A DNA stretch of 64,000 nucleotides from Candidatus Binatia bacterium (GTDB lineage Bacteria; Desulfobacterota; Binatia; Bin18), in contig JAJDTY010000050.1 of assembly GCA_022826945.1 (NCBI GenBank), positions 1 through 64,000 of the forward strand, written 5' to 3'. The translations under genes were made by a program, and so were the position numbers. The notes under the pieces were generated by a model. It was given only the letters and a program-made list of their open reading frames with translations, did no database searches and was not told the DNA's origin. The first letter of the stretch is position 1. The number at the start of each line of letters is the position of its first letter. Shown here piece by piece: positions 17,799 through 26,846 of this stretch.

Positions 17799-18821
17799 AT
17801 GAGTACAACACCAGAGACAGTTACAGAAACATTACAGACGGGCTTGGTCAGTGATGCGCAAAGTAGCGCGGAGATTCCAGTTCTCGATGTAGGCGATTAT
17901 CTCTCTGGTGTCCCAGGGGCGCGTGAACAACTAGCGCCCGTCCTTTCCCAAGCCTTGACGCAGGTTGGCTTTTTCTACCTGGTTGGCCACAACATTCCCC
18001 GCACGGTTATCGATGGGGTGTTTCAGGAGGCCAAGCGATTTCTTTCTCTCCCTCTGGAACAGAAGAACACAATCAAACTCAACGATGTTTTTGTTGGCTA
18101 TATGGGAGATAGACAGCAACTCGGCCGCACCTCAGAGTACTATGAGGGTCACACCAAGCCAGATCGGGTTGAGGCATTCTTTATGCAGCGAGATCGATCT
18201 CCTTTTGAACTGCCATTTCCCAACCAATGGCCGGAAGGCTTACCAGGCTATCGGGAAACCTTGATCGAGTTTTTCGAGGCTATGGAGGATCTCTCCATTA
18301 AGTTGCTGCCACTGTTTGCCACGGCTCTGTCTCTCCCCTCGGACTATTTCGAGCCGTTCTTTCCAAAATATCGCAATATTGCCTTCCAGCGCCTTTCTCA
18401 CTACCCGGCCGACCCTTTGGAGGAGGGTCAGTATAATTCCTCACCGCATACAGACGGTACATTCCTGACCCTTCTCGCAACAACTGATGTGCCAGGGCTG
18501 GAAATTAAGCCGAAAGAGCAGGACTGGATTCGTGCTCCAGTCTGGCCGGAAGCCTTTTTGGTCAATTCGGGCGATCTTCTCACTCGCTGGTCCAACGGTC
18601 GCATCCTGTCCACACCACACCGAGTACGCAATTTGTCAGGCCAGGATCGCTACTCTATCCCCTTCTTTTTTCTCCCCAGCCCAGACACAGTGATTGAATG
18701 TCTGCCAACCTGCCATGAGGTGGACAACCCACCCCAAAGCGAACCGATAACTACCCAGGAATATCTCCGCTGGTATTTGGAACAGAATTTTACTCAGTAC
18801 GGGAAGTTCGAACACGACTGA
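17799..18821 (+). CDS. 2-oxoglutarate/Fe(II) oxygenase, isopenicillin-N-synthase family
   Basis: A 340-residue cytoplasmic non-haem iron oxygenase. The iron triad is His217-x-Asp219 (SPHTDGTF) and His274 (STPHRV); Arg284-x-Ser286 (QDRYSIPFF) is the co-substrate carboxylate anchor. The N-terminal DIOX_N segment is IPVLDVGDYL and GFFYLVGHNIP. GTG 17793 also lies in frame after GGGGAGA, but ATG 17799 is better spaced. All key residues are present, so hydroxylation, desaturation or ring closure are possible. Substrate unknown; monocistronic. Confidence 0.88.
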   Translation: MSTTPETVTETLQTGLVSDAQSSAEIPVLDVGDYLSGVPGAREQLAPVLSQALTQVGFFYLVGHNIPRTVIDGVFQEAKRFLSLPLEQKNTIKLNDVFVGYMGDRQQLGRTSEYYEGHTKPDRVEAFFMQRDRSPFELPFPNQWPEGLPGYRETLIEFFEAMEDLSIKLLPLFATALSLPSDYFEPFFPKYRNIAFQRLSHYPADPLEEGQYNSSPHTDGTFLTLLATTDVPGLEIKPKEQDWIRAPVWPEAFLVNSGDLLTRWSNGRILSTPHRVRNLSGQDRYSIPFFFLPSPDTVIECLPTCHEVDNPPQSEPITTQEYLRWYLEQNFTQYGKFEHD

Positions 18822-18885
18822 GCTGTCATTACGGTTGCGGCACCAATGCCTGAGCCTGCGCCCGTAAAGATATGATCCCGATCCA

Positions 18886-19719
18886 TTACGCCTCAACCGG
18901 CGTATCCGGCAGCCGACCCCACAGATTCCACGAGGCATCAAAACTGCGGACGGCCGGATAGCCGAGCAGTTGCGTCAGCACAAACCAGGTATGGGCCGAA
19001 CGGATGCCAACCGCGCAGTACGTAATCGTTTCCTTGTCCGCGGTGACACCGTGGTTCGCGTAGAGGGCTGCCAGCTCGTCCGCGGACTTGAACGTCTCGT
19101 CGTCGTTGAGAGCGGCTTCATAATAGAGGTGAGTGGCTCCCGGAATATGGCCGGCCCGCTCGCTGCCCTGGGGCGGCTCCAGCAGAAATAATTCACCCCG
19201 ATATTCCTCGGTGGTACGGACGTCCAATAGGACCTGGTTCTCTTTCCCAACGGCAACCCGGACCCGGTCCTGTAGAGCCCGCAGGTCCGGGTTGGGTTCT
19301 CGGGCGGTATAGCTCGTTGCCGTAATGGTCGGTACCTCAGTCGTCAGCGCGTGACCGTCGGCAACCCATTTCTTGCGTCCGCCATTGAGGACGCGTACAT
19401 CGTCGTGACCGACAGATTTGAGAAACCAGAACACCCATGGCGCAATCGCACTATGGCCGCTATAGGCGATCACGGTAGTGTCGTTGTCAATGCCCGACCG
19501 TCCGCAGAACTGTTCTACGGCGTCTGTGTCAAAATTGATGCGCCAGTCCGGTTTGAGCAGTGTCTCAAAGCCGTTCCAAAAAACGGCACCAGGAATATGA
19601 CCGGATTCATACGGCGCAGGATCAATATGCGCATCAATGATCCGCACCTTCGGGTCGTTCAGATGTTCGGCAACCCACTGCGTATCAACCAGCACCTCGG
19701 GATGTATGTAGTCTGTCAT
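18886..19719 (-). CDS. Tandem-rhodanese sulfurtransferase (SseA-type)
   Basis: A 277-residue protein with two rhodanese domains. The N-terminal inactive domain spans about 1-130 with YESGHIPGAVFWNG and AYSGHSAIAPWV, where the cysteine position is not Cys. The C-terminal active domain has ERAGHIPGATHLYY and TYCAVGIRSAH with active-site Cys235. It is typical of thiosulfate or 3-mercaptopyruvate sulfurtransferases. No signal peptide, so cytoplasmic. The CAVGIR loop differs from the CGSGVTA of E. coli mercaptopyruvate enzymes and is closer to thiosulfate-type, but donor choice is uncertain. Confidence 0.87.
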   Translation of the reverse strand: MTDYIHPEVLVDTQWVAEHLNDPKVRIIDAHIDPAPYESGHIPGAVFWNGFETLLKPDWRINFDTDAVEQFCGRSGIDNDTTVIAYSGHSAIAPWVFWFLKSVGHDDVRVLNGGRKKWVADGHALTTEVPTITATSYTAREPNPDLRALQDRVRVAVGKENQVLLDVRTTEEYRGELFLLEPPQGSERAGHIPGATHLYYEAALNDDETFKSADELAALYANHGVTADKETITYCAVGIRSAHTWFVLTQLLGYPAVRSFDASWNLWGRLPDTPVEA

Positions 19720-19903
19720 CGATTCTCTCTCTCCTGTTCGGGCTCAAGGACGTGTTCGACACCCTATATAACCGGCGACGCTCGGGTCAACGGCGCTGCA
19801 TGCTAACTGGATACTCGCAGATATTTGTAAAACTTGCTTGTCCCATTCCCACCGAGACGCTAAAGAGGACTCACGGGCAGAGCGCAACGAGGAGAAGAAA
19901 ACC

Positions 19904-20530
19904 ATGGCTGACAAACGAGACGTGCATGTTTCGGCAACCCGGGGTGCGGCCTGCGTGGTTCGGCAAGGAGAAACGATTCGCATTGTTGATGTGGAAGGCC
20001 AGCAGATCTGCGATTTCGTCTGCTTTCACCTGCATCACCTGGCAGAGAAACTGTCTACCGGCGAAACCGTGAATTTCAATACCTTGACTGGGAGCGGTTC
20101 CCTACATTTCACGGTTGGCAGCAGGTTCTACTCCAATCTTCAGCACCCCATGTTCGAGATTGTTGAGGATCAGGCCCACGGCGTGCACGACGCCCTGTTT
20201 GCTCCGTGTAGCAGCGCGCTGTATGCGGCCGCCGGCGCCCTCAACCATCGTAATTGTCGGGACAATCTCACCGAGTCGGTGGAGCCGCATGGGCTGGGCT
20301 ATCTCGACGTGCCCGACCCCATCAACCTGTTCCAATATACGCGGGTCCGCCCCGACGGCACCATCGACGCGCGTCCCGCGGCAACCCAGGCGGGCGAATA
20401 TGTCGCCCTGAAAGCGCTGATGGATTGCCTGGTCGCGGTCTCGGCGTGTCCGTATGATATCGAAATTGACGGCCAGCAACCCAATGGAGTACAGTGTACG
20501 CCACTCAGGATTGAGTTCGTTTCTTCATAG
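19904..20530 (+). CDS. DUF1989 (urea carboxylase-associated family) protein
   Basis: A 208-residue DUF1989 protein, also called urea amidolyase-associated. Recognisable features are GQQICDFVCFHLHH, TLTGSGSLHFTVGSRFYS, HDALFAPCSSALY and NHRNCRDNL, with His and Cys residues that could bind metal. ATG 19904 is preceded by GAGGAGAAG and is preferred over an upstream in-frame start. In other genomes two DUF1989 proteins accompany urea carboxylase and nitrogen-compound transporters; neither is present here. The LuxR-type regulator gene begins just after or overlapping its end and may control it. Confidence 0.75.
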   Translation: MADKRDVHVSATRGAACVVRQGETIRIVDVEGQQICDFVCFHLHHLAEKLSTGETVNFNTLTGSGSLHFTVGSRFYSNLQHPMFEIVEDQAHGVHDALFAPCSSALYAAAGALNHRNCRDNLTESVEPHGLGYLDVPDPINLFQYTRVRPDGTIDARPAATQAGEYVALKALMDCLVAVSACPYDIEIDGQQPNGVQCTPLRIEFVSS

Positions 20531-20552
20531 CCAGAGACACATCAGAGCAACC

Positions 20553-21704
20553 GTGAGCCAACCGGACAACTTTGACCGCATCGTCGCGGCCCTGCACGAC
20601 GCCGCGTTGGACGACACCTTGTGGCCCAGCGCGTCGGCCCTGATTGATGACGCGGTCGGGATGATCGGGAGTCATCTGACAATCATACATGAGCATCCTC
20701 AGGATGACGCCGAGTTCCTCTTCGGGGATATCTATCACCACGGTGAATTCATCGAACTCGGGCGAGAATGCGTCACAACCTACTTCCCCCAAGACGAACG
20801 CTTTCCCCGTTTGTTCAGCCTGCCGGACAGCCGGGTGTTTCACCTCACCGATATCTTCACCGAACAGGAACAACGGACTTCTGTGACGTATAATGAAGGA
20901 TTACCAAAGGTCAGCGCTCGCAACGGTTTGAACGTGCGCCTGGACGGCCCAGATGGCTTACACATTATATGGGCGTTGGCGGACCCCGATGACCCGCTTG
21001 GCTGGCGTTCCGAACAGATCGCGTTCATCACCCAGCTTCTGCCCCACATTCGTCAGTTCGTCCGCGTCCGGCAGGCCCTCGCCACTGCCGAGGCACTCCG
21101 CACCTCGCTGACCCACCTGCCCGATAACGCCATGGTCGGTGTGCTCTACCTCGATCGCTACGGAACGATTGTCGAGGCCAATGCCCGCGGCCGGTGCATG
21201 CTACGGCACGGTGACGGCTTGGTAGACCGGGGCGGCGTCCTGCACACCCGATTCCCGCCCGACAACGCTAAGCTCCAGCGACTCATCGGCCGTGCCCTGC
21301 CGCAATGGGGCCGGACCGCCGTAAGCGGGTCCATGACGATGAGGCTGGCTCCCGGCCGACCACCGCTCACCCTGCATATCCACCCGGTCAGCCTTCGGGC
21401 AGGCTTTGGCGTCCAGCGCGTGGCCGCGCTGGTGCTGCTCGTCAATCCCGAGCAGCCGCCTCATATTAATCCCGTCCAGGTGGCTGCACTCCTCGGCCTC
21501 ACTTGCGCCGAAAGCCAGGTGGCGGTCGCCTTGGCCAAGGGTTACAGTGTGCGGGACATCGCCGTGATGATATATCGGACACAAGCGGCGGTACGTTGGC
21601 ATGTCAGGCAGATCTACGCCAAGTTGGGCATTTCCCGTCAGGCTGACTTGGTGCGGATGGTGCTAACGACCGCCGAAGTCCCACTGTTGCGCAGGCAGAA
21701 TTAG
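20553..21704 (+). CDS. LuxR-family transcriptional regulator
   Basis: A 383-residue regulator if started at GTG 20553; longer in-frame starts at ATG 20454 or 20484 would overlap the DUF1989 gene. No start has a strong ribosome-binding site. The conserved part begins near FDRIVAALHDAALDDTLW. A sensor-like region covers about 1-300, and the C-terminal helix-turn-helix is visible as LLGLTCAESQVAVALAKGYS and TQAAVRWHVRQIYAKLGISR. There is no receiver aspartate domain. It may sense a metabolite and regulate the adjacent DUF1989 gene or the ferritin-like gene downstream. Confidence 0.82.
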   Translation: MSQPDNFDRIVAALHDAALDDTLWPSASALIDDAVGMIGSHLTIIHEHPQDDAEFLFGDIYHHGEFIELGRECVTTYFPQDERFPRLFSLPDSRVFHLTDIFTEQEQRTSVTYNEGLPKVSARNGLNVRLDGPDGLHIIWALADPDDPLGWRSEQIAFITQLLPHIRQFVRVRQALATAEALRTSLTHLPDNAMVGVLYLDRYGTIVEANARGRCMLRHGDGLVDRGGVLHTRFPPDNAKLQRLIGRALPQWGRTAVSGSMTMRLAPGRPPLTLHIHPVSLRAGFGVQRVAALVLLVNPEQPPHINPVQVAALLGLTCAESQVAVALAKGYSVRDIAVMIYRTQAAVRWHVRQIYAKLGISRQADLVRMVLTTAEVPLLRRQN

Positions 21705-21724
21705 CAGAGTAAGGAGGAAGGACC

Positions 21725-22204
21725 ATGAGCGATCAATTTGTAGCGTATCTGCACGAATGTTTTCAGGGTGAAGTGATGGGAGAAGCCCTTGGAGTCGCAC
21801 TCGCAAAAGCGGCACAGGACCCCATTCACAGCCAAAAGTGGCGTTTTGTGGAACAGCTTGAACGCGAGACCAAAGGCCGAATTCGGGCTGCGCTCGAAGC
21901 CCTCGGTGAATCGGTCGAGGAGGACCCTGAAAAACGTGCCGAGGGAAAATCCTGGGGTGAGAGGTTCGCCAAATTGCCTTGGTCCGAGGCGATGGATAAG
22001 CTGAAACCCGAGCTTGAGAAGTACATCCGTTACTTTGAAAAGCACGAGAAAACAGCCCCGTCTGATGGGCTGGCCATCGCGCAGCATATTACCCGGCACG
22101 AACGCGCCTTATTGGAGTTCACTCTACGTGAGATTGAAGGGCAAACGGACAGCTCGGTTGAACCGATTGAGCGCCTCTTGGACAATCCACCGTTGGCGGC
22201 GTAG
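21725..22204 (+). CDS. Helical protein, possibly ferritin-like
   Basis: A 159-residue all-helical acidic protein without recognised name. ECFQGEVMGEAL, FVEQLERETKGRIRAALEAL and HITRHERALLEFTLREIEG give Glu and His residues spaced like a four-helix ferritin/rubrerythrin-type bundle. A full ExxH di-iron set is suggestive but cannot be confirmed by eye. Strong ribosome-binding site AAGGAGGA before ATG. It follows the LuxR gene by 20 bases and is likely co-transcribed. Treat as hypothetical. Confidence 0.6.
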   Translation: MSDQFVAYLHECFQGEVMGEALGVALAKAAQDPIHSQKWRFVEQLERETKGRIRAALEALGESVEEDPEKRAEGKSWGERFAKLPWSEAMDKLKPELEKYIRYFEKHEKTAPSDGLAIAQHITRHERALLEFTLREIEGQTDSSVEPIERLLDNPPLAA

Positions 22205-22218
22205 GTCCCCCGATGTGC

Positions 22219-22241
22219 CCCTCGCCCCCAACGGGCGAGGG
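22219..22241. terminator. Nine-base-pair hairpin between convergent genes
   Basis: CCCTCGCCC (22219-22227), loop CCAAC, GGGCGAGGG (22233-22241): a perfect GC-rich stem 15 bases past one stop codon and 14 before the opposite one. There is no T-tract on either side, so it is either a factor-assisted bidirectional terminator or a small extragenic repeat. Confidence 0.5.
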
Positions 22242-22254
22242 AGCGACACCGTTC

Positions 22255-23196
22255 CTACTCCAGTCCCTCCCGCAGCGGCGTGTGCGGCACCCGCTCCGTC
22301 CACGGCTTGTATGTATGGGCGTTCTCGGGCGTGATGAGCCGCCCAAGACCGGCGATAAAAGATTCACCGTGCAAGTCTTCGCCGTCTACCAGCACCCGCG
22401 CGACCAGATTGCCGACCGCTGCACCGATATTGGTAATTTCAATATCCCACGTGCCGTGAGACCTGCCGGCACGGACAGCTTCGACTGCCTTTGGACTACC
22501 GTTGCGTGAGACCATTTTCATCTCACCGGATCGGCCGGCCGCCTCGACCGCATCGAGCGTTCCCAGCATAGTTTCGTCGTTGAACGGAATCAGGCCGGCC
22601 AAGTCGGTAAAATCGGCCAGCAGACGCTGAGCGGCCTCCCGACCGCCTGCGGCAACGTCCTGCAAGTTCCGATAGCGTTCCTCAAACGGATCGTTGACCA
22701 AGGTAAAACCGCTCTGCCTGACGCCGTGCACGATTCCAGCGACAAGCTCGATGTCGTCAATCACTTCTGGCCCACCGATAACCGCCACCCTCGCCCCGGT
22801 CGGCAGGAGTGAGGCCAGATACTCAGCCATATACACGCCATGATTGAAATTCGGGTAGACCAACGACGCGGCGACCGGAAAGCGCGGTCGCTCAAACGAG
22901 AAGACCGGAATCCCCTGTTGGCGGGCCGCCTCGACCGCCTCGGCGGGCTGGAGGGGGTCAAGGACATAAACGATGATCCCGTCCACCCCGGCCTGAATGC
23001 CGCGCCGAATCGCTTGGTCCTGTCCTTCTATCCAGTCCGGTCGGCGCACATCGACCGTCAGCGTTCGCAGCTCAATTCCTGACTGTTGCAAACGATGGTC
23101 GAGCCCATGGGCAAGGGCATCAAGACCTGGATGCGCCCCGTATTCCATCACATTCACGTAGAGTACACGCACCTCGTCCTCCGCTTTAGAGCCCAA
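22255..23196 (-). CDS. Sugar-binding-protein-fold protein lacking a signal peptide (copy 2)
   Basis: A 313-residue type 1 periplasmic-binding-protein fold, RbsB/LacI effector-domain type. Lobe 1 is seen in RVLYVNVMEYGAHPGLDALA and GVDGIIVYVLDP, lobe 2 in VAVIGGPEVIDDIELVAGI, LIPFNDETMLGTLDAVEAAG and MVSRNGSPKAVEAVRAG. The N terminus is charged and goes straight into the first strand: no signal peptide, no lipobox, no helix-turn-helix. It overlaps the end of its paralogue (23186-24112) by 11 bases, so the two are translationally coupled. No transporter genes are nearby. Perhaps a cytoplasmic ligand-binding or regulatory subunit; function unknown. Confidence 0.72.
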   Translation of the reverse strand: MGSKAEDEVRVLYVNVMEYGAHPGLDALAHGLDHRLQQSGIELRTLTVDVRRPDWIEGQDQAIRRGIQAGVDGIIVYVLDPLQPAEAVEAARQQGIPVFSFERPRFPVAASLVYPNFNHGVYMAEYLASLLPTGARVAVIGGPEVIDDIELVAGIVHGVRQSGFTLVNDPFEERYRNLQDVAAGGREAAQRLLADFTDLAGLIPFNDETMLGTLDAVEAAGRSGEMKMVSRNGSPKAVEAVRAGRSHGTWDIEITNIGAAVGNLVARVLVDGEDLHGESFIAGLGRLITPENAHTYKPWTERVPHTPLREGLE

Positions 23197-24112
23197 CTGA
23201 TAGCGGGGTGCAGTCCACTCGCTCTGACCAGGGCTTCCAGCTTTCGATATTGTCCAGGGTGATCATCCGGCCAACCGGGCTCATGCTCAGATAATCTTCA
23301 AGTACTTCTCCACCCACCAGATGACGAACAACCAAATCACCCAGCGTCGTGCCTATGCCCGATGCATCCAGATCCCAGGTACCGAGCGTTTTCCCGGTCC
23401 GGACCATCTCAACCGCTTGGGGTGAACCATTCCGGGAGACGATCTTGATATCGCCCAGCCGGCCCGTTTCTTCGAGCATGCTCAGGCAGCCCAGCATGGT
23501 CTCGTCGTTATAGGGAATGAGCCCTTGGAGCTGGGACTGAGGGACGTTTTCCAACAGGCGGAGAGTTGGCTCGCGCGCTCCTTCCGAGACATCTTGAACG
23601 TTGCAGTAGTGTTTGTCCTCGGGGTCATTCAGCAAGCGACAGTGGCTGCGTTTCAGCGCATAGACCAAACCGGCAACCTCCTCTGCATCGTCCACCGTAT
23701 CCGGTCCCCCGATCACCCCCACCCCACTGTCCGCCGGCAAAACCGAGGCCAAGTATTCAGCCATGAACACACCGTGGTTGAAATTCGGATACACCACAGC
23801 CGCATTGACGGCATAGCGCGGTCGGACAAAGGAAAAAACGGGAATGCCTGCCGAGCGGGCCTTGGCCACCGCCTCACCAAACAGCGTCGGATTGAGAGCA
23901 TAAATCACGATACCCTCGACCTGGGCACGGATTCCTTCCTCGATCGCAGCCTCATACTTTTTTCGCATGCCCGATTCACGAAAGTCGGCGAACAGCACCG
24001 GCATCTGAATATCCGCCGCGTGCAGGACTGATTGCAGCCCGTAGGCGAGTGCGTCTATGGCGGGATTGGCATCGAGGTAAATGGGGTTCACGTACAGCAC
24101 TCGCTTTGTCAT
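23186..24112 (-). CDS. Sugar-binding-protein-fold protein lacking a signal peptide (copy 1)
   Basis: A 308-residue paralogue of the following gene, beginning at ATG 24112 with GGGAGG six bases upstream; a start at 24142 would add ten residues without creating a leader. MTKRVLYVNPIYLDANPAID begins the first strand directly. Shared landmarks are VYPNFNHGVFMAEYLAS, VGVIGGPDTVDD, LIPYNDETMLGC and VSRNGSPQAVEMVR, so the pair arose by tandem duplication. Neither carries an export signal or DNA-binding domain. Possible heteromeric cytosolic sensor or an uncharacterised enzyme built on the binding-protein fold. Confidence 0.72.
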   Translation of the reverse strand: MTKRVLYVNPIYLDANPAIDALAYGLQSVLHAADIQMPVLFADFRESGMRKKYEAAIEEGIRAQVEGIVIYALNPTLFGEAVAKARSAGIPVFSFVRPRYAVNAAVVYPNFNHGVFMAEYLASVLPADSGVGVIGGPDTVDDAEEVAGLVYALKRSHCRLLNDPEDKHYCNVQDVSEGAREPTLRLLENVPQSQLQGLIPYNDETMLGCLSMLEETGRLGDIKIVSRNGSPQAVEMVRTGKTLGTWDLDASGIGTTLGDLVVRHLVGGEVLEDYLSMSPVGRMITLDNIESWKPWSERVDCTPLSVGL

Positions 24113-24240
24113 GGCCGACCTCCCGCAGCGTTTTCTCGCCACCTAGCACGAGGGGTAGCCAGGGTGCAAGCGGAAGACCGCAGTCTTTTTCTCATCCGTG
24201 TGGGAGAATGGCACGGAAGGTGGTATACGTAGTAGCAGCT

Positions 24241-24705
24241 ATGAACGCCTATGAAGACAAGCTCAAACAGTTTATTGCCGGCGGCGGTATTGAGGCAAAA
24301 CATTTATCCTTCGAGCAGTCGTGCCACTCGGTGGCCGAAGCGGCTGCGGTGGTCGGCACGGACCCGGAGAATTTTGTCAAGAATATCTGTATGACGGATG
24401 CCCAGGACCAGGTGATCGTGGCCATTGTCAAGGGCGAAGATCGAGCCAGCACCTCGCGAGTGGCCAAGGCACTCCAGACCGAGCAGGTGAGAGCCATGAC
24501 GCCGGACGAAATGCTGGTCAAAACCGGCTATCCGTGCGGTGGGACGCCGTCGTTTGGGTTTGCCGCGACCTTTCTTATTGACCCTCGGGTCATGCAGAAA
24601 GACGAAGTGTATACCGGCGGCGGCTCGGAAACCGCGTTGATCCGGGTCTCGCCCCAGGCGCTCCTCCAGGCCAACGGGGGCAGAGTTGTCAGGATCAGGA
24701 GATAG
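24241..24705 (+). CDS. YbaK/EbsC-type aminoacyl-tRNA deacylase
   Basis: A 154-residue protein of the Cys-tRNA(Pro)/prolyl-tRNA editing family. Landmarks are HSVAEAAAVVGTDPENFVKN, the VAIVKGEDRAS strand that follows, VAKALQTEQVRAMTPDE and GYPCGGTPSFGF. Such proteins hydrolyse mischarged tRNAs in trans. ATG 24241 matches the usual N terminus but has a weak ribosome-binding site; ATG 24208, preceded by GGGAGA, would add 11 residues. Diverges from the binding-protein pair and precedes the PhyH gene by 64 bases. Confidence 0.82.
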   Translation: MNAYEDKLKQFIAGGGIEAKHLSFEQSCHSVAEAAAVVGTDPENFVKNICMTDAQDQVIVAIVKGEDRASTSRVAKALQTEQVRAMTPDEMLVKTGYPCGGTPSFGFAATFLIDPRVMQKDEVYTGGGSETALIRVSPQALLQANGGRVVRIRR

Positions 24706-24769
24706 ATGGCGGCTGGAAAGAACGGGTGAAGGGCGGTATGTCGGCAGTAGCAATTGCCAAGGAGGGCGT

Positions 24770-25618
24770 ATGAGCAAGGTCGCACTCACAACTGTAGGGC
24801 CAGACGTTAGCGCGGAGACCTACCTGCCCGTGATCGAGCGGGATGGCGGGGTGATTATCGAAAACCTGCTTGAGCCCGATTTGCTGAGGCGGCTCAACGC
24901 TGAACTCGACAGCTATATCGCCACCCACCCGCCTGGTAGTCGCAGCGATGAAGAACTCTGGCAAGTCTTTCACGGCAAGAAAACGATCCGTTTCTGCGGT
25001 CTGGCTGCCAAATCAGAGGCGTTTATTGAGGTCCTCCTCCACCCTACGCTCAAGACGTTTGCGGATCATTATCTTTTGCCCAATTGCGGCTCGTATTGGC
25101 TGAACACCTCCCAAACCATGATCGTCGGTGGGGGAGAACCGGTCCAGATGCTGCATCGCGACGAAGCGAACTGGCCCCATTTTTCCTGGCCCGGCCCGGA
25201 ACTCACGGTCAGTTCGATGTTTGCCCTGAATGACTTCACCGAAGAGAACGGCGCCACGCTCGTCGCGCCGGGCAGCCATTGCTGGCAGGACCCGGAGCGC
25301 GAGGCTCGCCCCGAAGAACTGACCCAGGCAGTCATGCCGGCCGGCTCTGTCCTGCTCTACACGGGGAAAGTCATTCACGGGGCTGGGGCAAACCGCACGC
25401 CAGACACCTGGCGGCGCGGGATGCACGTCAGCTTTGTTCTTGGCTGGTTGCGCCCGGAGGAGCACCATTCCTTGGCCGTTCCTTTGGAAGTCGCCCGCCA
25501 ACTGCCCGAGCAGGCTCAGCACCTCCTGGGCTATCGTTCGTATCATCCGTCCGTCTTTGGTGGACGGCTGGGTCTGGTGGATTTCGAGGACGCGGCCCTG
25601 GTGGAAGCGCAGAGCTGA
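24770..25618 (+). CDS. Phytanoyl-CoA dioxygenase (PhyH) family protein
   Basis: A 282-residue Fe(II)/2-oxoglutarate enzyme beginning at ATG 24770, six bases from GGAGGG. Iron ligands are the His-Arg-Asp of MLHRDEANWP and the distal His of KVIHGAGANRT; the Arg in TWRRGMHVSF fits 2-oxoglutarate binding. SMFALNDFTEENGATLVAPG and SHCW are the usual PhyH surroundings. Members hydroxylate or halogenate diverse small molecules and are abundant in secondary metabolism. Convergent with the DszA-like monooxygenase (10 bases between stops). Substrate unknown. Confidence 0.87.
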   Translation: MSKVALTTVGPDVSAETYLPVIERDGGVIIENLLEPDLLRRLNAELDSYIATHPPGSRSDEELWQVFHGKKTIRFCGLAAKSEAFIEVLLHPTLKTFADHYLLPNCGSYWLNTSQTMIVGGGEPVQMLHRDEANWPHFSWPGPELTVSSMFALNDFTEENGATLVAPGSHCWQDPEREARPEELTQAVMPAGSVLLYTGKVIHGAGANRTPDTWRRGMHVSFVLGWLRPEEHHSLAVPLEVARQLPEQAQHLLGYRSYHPSVFGGRLGLVDFEDAALVEAQS

Positions 25619-25628
25619 TCAGAAATCC

Positions 25629-26837
25629 CTACTTACGGAGGTCCATCTTGCGCAAGAGGGGCAATACCTCATCGTGGCACATATGCAGCCCTTTGATCGG
25701 ATCGAAAAAGCCGAGAAGGACCCCTCGTTGGCCGGCTCGCTCGTGAATCGCACGGATCTGCTCCGCCACCGTTTGCGGACTGCCACAGATCTGATGCCCC
25801 GCGAGTCCTAGTGCGATCTCACGATAGGCGTCTTCTCCCACCTGCTCCCGTATACGCTTCGTTGCATCACGCTTCCGGTCCGGCGCGAAGGAGTGTGGTT
25901 GTGCTGTGGCCCGCTCCACAAAGGTGTCCGTCGCGTCTTCGTCAATTTCTTCCACCAACCGGTGGTAGACGGCTTCCGCCTTGGCGTCAGTTCCCTCAAT
26001 GATGACATAGGCAACCGCCATGGGGTCGACCCGGCGACCATACTCCGCCGCACGGTCGAGCACGGTATCAGCCGCCAGTTTCATCTTGTCGATGCCTCCG
26101 GCGCAGAACAGCCACTCACAGTGTTTGGCCGCAAACTCGATACCGGCGGGTGAGGATCCGGCGTTGATCAGATACGGCCGCGGTTTACGGGCGGGTTTTG
26201 GACTCACGTAGGCTCCATAGGACTTGTAGAACTCTCCTTCATAGGTGATAGGCTCCTGGCTCGACCAGGCCCACTTCATGAGGGTGACAAACTCGTCCGC
26301 CATTTCGTAGCGTAGATCGTGGTCGGGAAAGGTTTGCCCGAACAACGCCTGCTCGTCTTCAATCCAGCCCGTCACGACATTCAGGCCCCAACGGCCCTGT
26401 GAGAGATAGTCAATCGTAGCCCCGAATTTAGCAAAGTGCAGAGGATGAAACCCGTAGGTCACGTGGGCCGTGGAAAAGAGCAGAATCCGATGGGTCAGTG
26501 GAGTCAGCGCGGCGGCTGTTGTCAGGAAATCGAGCGAGTCTTCGTTAAAGCGCGTCTCCCCACCGTGTCCGAGCCAACGACCAAACGGGATCTGGAATTC
26601 GAGCCCCATCCGCTCGGCGAACTGGATCAGATACTGGGCCGTATCCCAGTGCCAGAAGTTTTGATACCGGTCCGGGTCGTCGAGCACGGCTTTGGAGATG
26701 GTCGCCCCACCGGTCAGGTTCCAGGCAAAGAGCCCCAGTAAGAGTGGATGCGGACTATCGATCGTGGGCTGCCCGCCCGGATCAAACGGTCCCTGGGTAA
26801 TCTGCACCCGTTCTCCATAGTGCCCCACTCTACCCAT
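25629..26837 (-). CDS. NtaA/SnaA/DszA-type FMN-dependent monooxygenase
   Basis: A 402-residue LLM enzyme of the NtaA/SnaA/SoxA/DszA/RutA group: long N terminus with FAWNLTGGATISKA, WHWDTAQYLIQFAERMGL, GRWLGHGGETRFNEDSL, then FSTAHVTYGFHPLHFAKFGA, RWGLNVVTGWIEDEQALFG and YLINAGSSPAGIEFAAKHCE. Members use reduced flavin from a separate reductase to cleave C-N, C-S or ring bonds (nitrilotriacetate, dimethyl sulfide, dibenzothiophene sulfone, uracil). The gene ends an apparent two-gene unit with an NMT1-fold protein, nine bases apart. No reductase gene adjoins. Confidence 0.87.
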   Translation of the reverse strand: MGRVGHYGERVQITQGPFDPGGQPTIDSPHPLLLGLFAWNLTGGATISKAVLDDPDRYQNFWHWDTAQYLIQFAERMGLEFQIPFGRWLGHGGETRFNEDSLDFLTTAAALTPLTHRILLFSTAHVTYGFHPLHFAKFGATIDYLSQGRWGLNVVTGWIEDEQALFGQTFPDHDLRYEMADEFVTLMKWAWSSQEPITYEGEFYKSYGAYVSPKPARKPRPYLINAGSSPAGIEFAAKHCEWLFCAGGIDKMKLAADTVLDRAAEYGRRVDPMAVAYVIIEGTDAKAEAVYHRLVEEIDEDATDTFVERATAQPHSFAPDRKRDATKRIREQVGEDAYREIALGLAGHQICGSPQTVAEQIRAIHERAGQRGVLLGFFDPIKGLHMCHDEVLPLLRKMDLRK

Positions 26838-26846
26838 TCGTGCGCC

